DNA of 64,000 nucleotides from AP-15 sp963698995 (GTDB taxonomy: Bacteria > Pseudomonadota > Alphaproteobacteria > ATCC43930 > CGMCC-115725). The stretch lies in assembly GCA_963698995.1 (NCBI GenBank), contig CAVOTD010000027.1, forward strand, positions 186,001-250,000, given 5' to 3'. The position numbers and the translations under genes are program-made. A model generated the notes under the pieces. That model was not told the origin of the DNA, ran no database searches, and was given only the letters and a program-made list of their open reading frames with translations. Below, piece after piece: positions 59,224-64,000 of the stretch. The stretch's first letter is position 1, and each line of letters opens with the position of its first letter.

Positions 59224-60596
59224 CACGGCTTCCTCGCTGATGTGTCGGACCACTCCCCGGAAATGCCGTAGGCCCGCGCGAACAGCTCGATCGGATGCAT
59301 CGAGCGGTCGGGCAGCGCCTCGTCCTTCGCGAGCATTTCCATCTCCTGGTGGATATGCATGCCGGCGAGTGGGCATTCCGAGGACAAGAACCGCTTCGTA
59401 TTCTTCAACGCCTGCCGCCCGACCGGCCGGCCGACCTTGAGGGCCGTCTCGAAATTTTCTTTGAGAACGCCCCATGACCCGCCATGGCCAGAGCACCGCT
59501 CGATCACTGCGACATCGGCATCGGGCAACAGCCGCAACATCTCGGCCGCCTTTTGCCCCATGTTCTGTGCTCGGGCATGGCAGGCGAGCTGCACCGTGAC
59601 CCCGCCATCCAGCGCCGACAGACCGGGCGCGAGCCCCTCTTTCCGGGCGATATCGACGATGTATTCGCTGATGTCGAAGGTCGACCTCGAAAGCTTCCCG
59701 ACCGCCGGATCGTCGGGCGCGATCAGCGGCCACTCGGATTTGAGCATCAGCGCGCAGGACGGAACCAGCGCGATGATGTCGTACCCTCGGTCGATCCACC
59801 GGCTGAGGGCGGCGGCGACCTGAGTCGCCGCCTTTGCAACCGCCGCGAGGTCGCCCTGCTCGAGCTGCGGCATGCCGCAACACCGCGGGTATACGACTTC
59901 GGTCTCGACCCCATTGCGGGCAAGGACGGCGCGGGTCGCCTCGCCAATGCTCGGATTGTTGTAATTGACAAAGCACGTGGCATAGAGGACCGCCTTGCGG
60001 CCGGAGGCGGGGGCCGTGCGATCGACTTCGGGCGCCGCGCTCTTCGACCGCATGACAAGGCTGCGCCCGTGATATTTCGGCAGCGCGGCCTGCTTGTCGA
60101 TGCCGGTGATCTTTTCGAGAAGCGGACGGGTAAGGGCGTTCTCGCGGTCGCTCGCCCAGTTGACGAATGGCGCCACCGCCCCGGCCAGAGCCCCATTGCG
60201 GTCGGTTTTCACCAGCTCACGCTGGCTGAACGGAATGCGTCCTTCGCGCCGCTCGACGGCCCGGTAACGCAGCATCACATGAGGGAAATCGACGTTGAAC
60301 TCGTGCGGCGGGACGTAGGGACACTTCGTCATGAAGCACATGTCGCACAGCGTGCAGGCATCCGCGACCTTCCGGTAGTCTGCCGGCGCTACAGTGTCGA
60401 GTTCGCCGCTTGCCGAATTGTCGATCAGATCGAACAACCGCGGGAAGGCATCGCATAAATTGAAGCATCGACGACAAGTGTGGCAGATGTCGAAGATGCG
60501 GTGCATCTCGGCTTCGGTTTTCGCCCGATCCGTGAAGTCGGGATCTTCCCATGCGACGGCATGCCGGGTCGGCGCTTCCAGACTGCCTTCTTTCAT
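59223..60596 (-). CDS. Fe-S cluster oxidoreductase, GlpC/heterodisulfide reductase-like
   Basis: 457 residues. Two ferredoxin-like motifs near the N-terminus: CHTCRRCFNLCDAFP and CTLCDMCFMTKCP. The C-terminal part has Cys-rich CCG-type domains (YPRCCGMPQLEQGDL and ACHARAQNMG, then SSECPLAGMHI), which bind another Fe-S centre. Such proteins move electrons between quinone or ferredoxin pools and an oxidase or reductase. With rubrerythrin and DUF3501 downstream and upstream, it forms a peroxide or iron-stress group. Not membrane-anchored. Confidence 0.75.
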   Translation of the reverse strand: MKEGSLEAPTRHAVAWEDPDFTDRAKTEAEMHRIFDICHTCRRCFNLCDAFPRLFDLIDNSASGELDTVAPADYRKVADACTLCDMCFMTKCPYVPPHEFNVDFPHVMLRYRAVERREGRIPFSQRELVKTDRNGALAGAVAPFVNWASDRENALTRPLLEKITGIDKQAALPKYHGRSLVMRSKSAAPEVDRTAPASGRKAVLYATCFVNYNNPSIGEATRAVLARNGVETEVVYPRCCGMPQLEQGDLAAVAKAATQVAAALSRWIDRGYDIIALVPSCALMLKSEWPLIAPDDPAVGKLSRSTFDISEYIVDIARKEGLAPGLSALDGGVTVQLACHARAQNMGQKAAEMLRLLPDADVAVIERCSGHGGSWGVLKENFETALKVGRPVGRQALKNTKRFLSSECPLAGMHIHQEMEMLAKDEALPDRSMHPIELFARAYGISGEWSDTSARKP

Positions 60597-60681
60597 CCGT
60601 AGTGTCTTCTTTTGCTGAAGGCGTCACAAAAAAGGACGCGGGAGCTTGCGCTCCGGCGCCCCCGTTATTCGCCGACGTGGC

Positions 60682-61098
60682 TCAGATCGCGTCGAGCGCC
60701 TTTTGAAAGCGGCCGGCATGAGACTTTTCGGCCTTTGCCAGGGTCTCAAACCATTCGGCAATTTCCTCAAAGCCTTCTTCGCGAGCCGTGCGGGCCATTC
60801 CCGGATACATGTCGGTGTATTCGTGGGTTTCGCCCGCAACGGCGGCACGCAAATTATCCGCGGTCGCGCCGATCGGCTTGCCGGTTGCGGGGTCGCCGAC
60901 CTCCTCAAGATATTCGAGATGGCCGTGGGCATGCCCGGTCTCGCCTTCGGCAGTCGAGCGGAATACCGCCGAGACGTCGTTGTAACCCTCGATGTCCGCC
61001 TTTTGTGCGAAATAAAGATAACGGCGGTTTGCCTGGCTCTCGCCGGCGAACGCAGCCTTAAGGTTCTCCTCGGTCTTGGAATTCTTCAGTGACGCCAT
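60682..61098 (-). CDS. Rubrerythrin-type protein (ferritin-like domain only)
   Basis: 138 residues from ATG 61098. Diiron carboxylate ligands: NLKAAFAGESQANRRYLYFA (first Glu of the E-x6-Y pattern), FRSTAEGETGHAHGHL (E-x-x-H) and LRAAVAGETHEYTDMYPGMA (E-x2-E/Y), ending WFETLAKAEKSHAGRFQKAL. The usual C-terminal rubredoxin domain with CxxC pairs is missing. It reduces peroxide to water in the cytosol using electrons from a partner, perhaps the Fe-S oxidoreductase next door. An Irr-box-like site lies upstream. Confidence 0.82.
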   Translation of the reverse strand: MASLKNSKTEENLKAAFAGESQANRRYLYFAQKADIEGYNDVSAVFRSTAEGETGHAHGHLEYLEEVGDPATGKPIGATADNLRAAVAGETHEYTDMYPGMARTAREEGFEEIAEWFETLAKAEKSHAGRFQKALDAI

Positions 61099-61186
61099 CC
61101 GTCTCTCCACGTCTGCGCAATGGGGGCCGTAAAACCCGGCCGCTCCGATGCCCGAGATATGGATCGACCGCGCCCAACGGCAATAG

Positions 61187-61203
61187 TTTAGAATCATTTT
61201 AAC
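61187..61203. promoter_or_regulatory. Iron control element (Irr-box-like)
   Basis: TTTAGAATCATTTTAAC fits TTTAGAA-N3-TTCTAAA at 12 of 14 fixed positions. It is 90 bases upstream of the rubrerythrin ATG and 110 bases after the irr-like gene, both on the reverse strand. Irr binds such elements in alphaproteobacteria under iron limitation. Regulation is inferred. Confidence 0.55.
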
Positions 61204-61311
61204 TTGTTGCTGCGGCGTTGTGGCGCGGCGCACGATCCGTCAATGCCGGGTGAGCGACCGCAGTCAAGTGAGGATAAGAATTCGGCGGTCTGGCGCGCGC
61301 CCGCGCCGCGA

Positions 61312-61731
61312 TCAGAACGTCTCCGGGCGCACCCGAATAATGACGTCAACCCGGCTGATCTCGGTGCCGGCCGGCGGCAGCGGCAGACTTGTCACCGACA
61401 AATCTTCGCCAGGGATATCCTGCAGCTTGCCGGTCGCTTCGCAGAAAAAGTGATGGTGATCGGAGGTGTTAGTGTCGAAATACGAGCGGCCCGGCTCGAC
61501 GACAACCTCATGCAAGAGCCCACAATCGGTGAATTGATGTAGGGTGTTGTATACAGTCGCCAGCGACACCCGGATGCCAGCGGCGAGGGCTTCGCCGTGC
61601 AGTTGCTCTGCCGTAAAGTGACGCTCGCCGTTCTCAAGCAAAAGCCGGGATAACGCAAGACGCTGGCGTGTCGGCCGTAAGTTTACCGCACGCAACCGGG
61701 CGAGCGCTGTCGAATGAGGCGGCGTCTTCAT
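61312..61731 (-). CDS. irr: Iron response regulator Irr-like (Fur family)
   Basis: 139 residues. Winged helix with RPTRQRLALSRLLLENGERH and LATVYNTLHQFTDCGLLHEV, then NTSDHHHFFCEATGKLQDIP, the HHH metal/heme-related loop of Irr and Fur, and the C-terminal ISRVDVIIRVR, typical of Irr. The N-terminal heme regulatory Cys-Pro motif of Bradyrhizobium Irr is not present. Irr is a global regulator of iron and heme metabolism, degraded when heme is available. In this window it neighbours the rubrerythrin group and hemA copies lie 30 kb away. Confidence 0.7.
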   Translation of the reverse strand: MKTPPHSTALARLRAVNLRPTRQRLALSRLLLENGERHFTAEQLHGEALAAGIRVSLATVYNTLHQFTDCGLLHEVVVEPGRSYFDTNTSDHHHFFCEATGKLQDIPGEDLSVTSLPLPPAGTEISRVDVIIRVRPETF

Positions 61732-61903
61732 GCAGCAAATATAGGCAAAGTCATGGCGGATACAAACAACAATCTTTCGATAAACCGATGCCGATGCGGG
61801 TAATTCGACCTCCGCGCGCATCCGCCGCACCTATGGTTTCCCGGCTCACGTGCTGCGCAGCAGTTGAGTGAGCCGGGAATAGAACCGAAAGGCTTCGTTG
61901 GCC

Positions 61904-63007
61904 CTACAGGTTCGCTTGGAAGTCGCTGTAATCGCGAACCTTTTTATAGACCTGCAAGCGGTTGCGTTGACTGTCGGCGACAATGACGCTGTCGGTCGCC
62001 GGATCAAACTCGACCGCCGTCGGGAAGCAGAAGCGCCATTGCGGCTCGAGGGTCTTCACCCGGCGCCGGGCTTTCGCCATGTCGGGATTGGCCTCGACGG
62101 TCTGCTGGCCCCATTTCGACAAGACCTGGGCGTCGCCGATCAGATTGGTGATCGGCTTTCCCTCGGCATCGAAGACGCAGACCCGATGGTTGCCCCAATC
62201 GGTGACATAGATGTCGCCGTCGGTATCCACCGCAACATCGGTCGGATGATTGAGCAGCCCGGGTTTCGGGTACCCGACGATTTCTCCGCCTGCCGAGACG
62301 TACGGTCCGAATATGGTCACGGCATAGGAACCCTCGGGCTCTTCAACAGCGCCATATTCGCCGAACTTCATCAGGAACTTGCCCTCGGGGGACAGCTTCT
62401 GGACGCGGTGATTCTTCCAGTCGGCGACGTAGATGTTGCCGTCCTTGTCGAGGGTGATCCCCCAAGGCTGGTTGAACTCGCCGTCGCCGCTGCCGGCCCG
62501 GCCGCACTTGCCGACGAACTTGCCGTCCGGGGTGAAGACCTGCAGACGGTTGTTGCCGCTGTCGACGACGATGATGTTGCCGCTTTTCTCGACTGCGAGC
62601 CCCGCCGGGCGCTGCAGCTCGCCGTCGCCGCTGCCGGTTTTTCCCCATTTTCGCAGGAATTTACCGCTGCTGTCGAACACGGAGATCGTGTTCCTCCAGT
62701 CATCCGACACGTAGACATGGTCGTTGTCATCGACGGCAACACCGAATGGCCAGGTGCACTTACCATCGCCCTCGCCGTATTCGCAAAAATCGGCGACGTG
62801 TTCTTCTTCGCCGGGACCGCCGAACTGCACCTTGTTGACGTGCATCCCGAAATTATTCTCGTTGCCCCGGTTGGTCGCGTAGAGAACGCCGTTCTTACCA
62901 AGACACATCGTTTGCACGTAATTGAAGCCCGGGCCACGGGCGGCGTTACGCCCGATGGCATGGCTCCAATCATAAACTCGTCCTTCCGAAACCGTTGTGA
63001 GCGGCAT
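61904..63007 (-). CDS. NHL-repeat beta-propeller protein
   Basis: 367 residues from ATG 63007 behind GAGGAGGAG. Repeats of about 45-50 residues with FNQPWGITLDKDGNIYVADWKNHRVQ-type elements (for example LQRPAGLAVEKSGNIIVVDS and LNHPTDVAVDTDGDIYVTDW), six visible. No signal peptide. It lies next to the DUF1501 gene on the same strand. The function is unknown; such propellers bind partners. Confidence 0.75.
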   Translation of the reverse strand: MPLTTVSEGRVYDWSHAIGRNAARGPGFNYVQTMCLGKNGVLYATNRGNENNFGMHVNKVQFGGPGEEEHVADFCEYGEGDGKCTWPFGVAVDDNDHVYVSDDWRNTISVFDSSGKFLRKWGKTGSGDGELQRPAGLAVEKSGNIIVVDSGNNRLQVFTPDGKFVGKCGRAGSGDGEFNQPWGITLDKDGNIYVADWKNHRVQKLSPEGKFLMKFGEYGAVEEPEGSYAVTIFGPYVSAGGEIVGYPKPGLLNHPTDVAVDTDGDIYVTDWGNHRVCVFDAEGKPITNLIGDAQVLSKWGQQTVEANPDMAKARRRVKTLEPQWRFCFPTAVEFDPATDSVIVADSQRNRLQVYKKVRDYSDFQANL

Positions 63008-63111
63008 AGCGCTCCTCCTCTTTGATCCGCCTGTTTCCTTACGCTCTGCTCCGCTCCTCCTCCCCGCTGTCCGCACGGCGGGGAGGAGGGCGAAGACCGA
63101 CTAGCCTGCGT

Positions 63112-64000
63112 CTAGTTCAGGAAGGCCGGCTGCTCATAGGTGCCGTTGACGATCGGCGCCGGATTGAGCTTCAGCCACTTGTCGAGGATCGTCGAGTAGA
63201 CGCTGCGGAAGTCCATGTTCGGGTTCATGTCGCCCTGAACCAGATGCTCGGGCTTCAGCGACGGCATTTCGCCGTAATGACCGCCCTTGACCTTGTCGCC
63301 GAGCACAAAGGCGACGCCGCCGGCGCCGTGGTCGGTTCCGGAGCCGTTGTCGCGGACGCGACGGCCGAACTCCGAGAACATCAGCAGGATCACGTTGTCG
63401 GCGTGGTCGTGTTCGCGCAGGTCCTTCATGAACGCATCGACACCTTCGGTCACCGCGCTCCACAAATTGCCGTGGCCTGGGTTCTGGCCGGCATGGGTGT
63501 CAAAAGTGCTGTGATCACAGTAGAAGATGCGGCTGCCCAAATCGGCCAAATGCGTCTGAGCGATGCCCTTGAGCTTGCGGGCGATCGGGGTGTTGGGATA
63601 CTGCACCGTCGACGAGTACTTCTGCGGCGCCACCTTCAGGATGTCCTCGCCCTTCAACGAATCGATGCCGGTGTCCGCCATGTAGTCCATGACCGCGCCG
63701 CTGCCGATCGCCGGCTTGTACATCGCCGCAAAGCGCTCGAGAACCTGCTTGCGCTGCTCGCCCTGAATGGTCGGCAGGAAGCCGTACTTTTCCAGTGGCC
63801 CGCCGACGCACGCCACCGGCACGCCCGGCACCGCCAATGACCGCGGCAGACTTGGTCCGAAGCTGACGGTGGTGACGACGTTCTCTTTCTTCGGATCAAA
63901 TTCGCGCGCGACGCGCCCGAGCCATCCCTCGGTCCCGACCTTCTCCGGCTCGCAAGTGTGCCAGATGTCCATGGCGCGGAAGTGGGACCGCGGCGAACTC
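63112..64000 (-). CDS. DUF1501 domain protein, C-terminal part, cut by window edge
   Basis: About 295 residues are visible, open to the right edge on the reverse strand; its start lies outside. SHFRAMDIWHTCEPEK-like, IFYCDHSTFDTHAGQNPGHG, VILLMFSEFGRRVRDN and GTDHGAGGVAFVLG are the DUF1501 motifs, alkaline-phosphatase-superfamily-like with metal-type His/Asp residues. These proteins, often Tat-exported, partner with DUF1800 proteins. The NHL gene downstream is in the same orientation. Enzymatic role unknown. Confidence 0.75.
   Translation of the reverse strand, partial: SSPRSHFRAMDIWHTCEPEKVGTEGWLGRVAREFDPKKENVVTTVSFGPSLPRSLAVPGVPVACVGGPLEKYGFLPTIQGEQRKQVLERFAAMYKPAIGSGAVMDYMADTGIDSLKGEDILKVAPQKYSSTVQYPNTPIARKLKGIAQTHLADLGSRIFYCDHSTFDTHAGQNPGHGNLWSAVTEGVDAFMKDLREHDHADNVILLMFSEFGRRVRDNGSGTDHGAGGVAFVLGDKVKGGHYGEMPSLKPEHLVQGDMNPNMDFRSVYSTILDKWLKLNPAPIVNGTYEQPAFLN

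Overview
The window is GC-rich and fits a free-living, metabolically versatile alphaproteobacterium. The support is C4-pathway 5-aminolevulinate synthases (hemA), an Irr-type Fur regulator with a matching iron-control element, a DUF1127 protein, a DUF2852 protein, and many acyl-CoA, aromatic and amide catabolic genes. I saw no rRNA, tRNA, CRISPR array, insertion sequence or phage genes. Many genes carry single-base frameshifts and a few carry in-frame amber codons, so either the sequence has an elevated indel error rate or the region is decaying. Calls on broken genes carry that caveat.

Left part (1-18962): the edge of an M17 aminopeptidase, a DUF3108 protein, a gentisate-dioxygenase-like cupin, then a degenerate stretch (about 4.9-6.0 kb) with a dienelactone hydrolase tail and a broken FitA/PIN toxin-antitoxin pair. 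Next come catabolic and housekeeping genes (enoyl-CoA hydratase, YqgE, NHL protein, MaoC, epimerase, amidohydrolase), a broken mazF, a broken adenylate cyclase/TolB/TPR gene, a broken acyl-CoA ligase, a DUF1989 protein and an amidase.

Middle part (19043-30294): the most unusual segment. Three near-full hemA copies and two hemA 3' remnants alternate with three exported di-heme cytochrome c peroxidase/MauG-like proteins, plus a secreted Fn3-like protein and a dps fragment. It looks like repeated duplication of a hemA-peroxidase module. A perfect TGTGA-N6-TCACA site lies before the third peroxidase gene, and a perfect 13-bp hairpin follows the second.

Right part (30311-64000): aspartate dehydrogenase, acyl-CoA dehydrogenase, a molybdopterin oxidoreductase followed by VWA and J-domain proteins, two MFS pumps, two GSTs, TetR and LysR regulators, a fused four-domain ABC exporter, pyrophosphatase, an HpaB-like monooxygenase, beta-propeller proteins, and a probable UGA-encoded SelW-like selenoprotein divergent from modC. 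Then a split two-subunit ThDP decarboxylase, an iron/peroxide-stress group (irr, rubrerythrin, Fe-S oxidoreductase, DUF3501) with an Irr-box-like element, an NHL protein and a partial DUF1501 protein.
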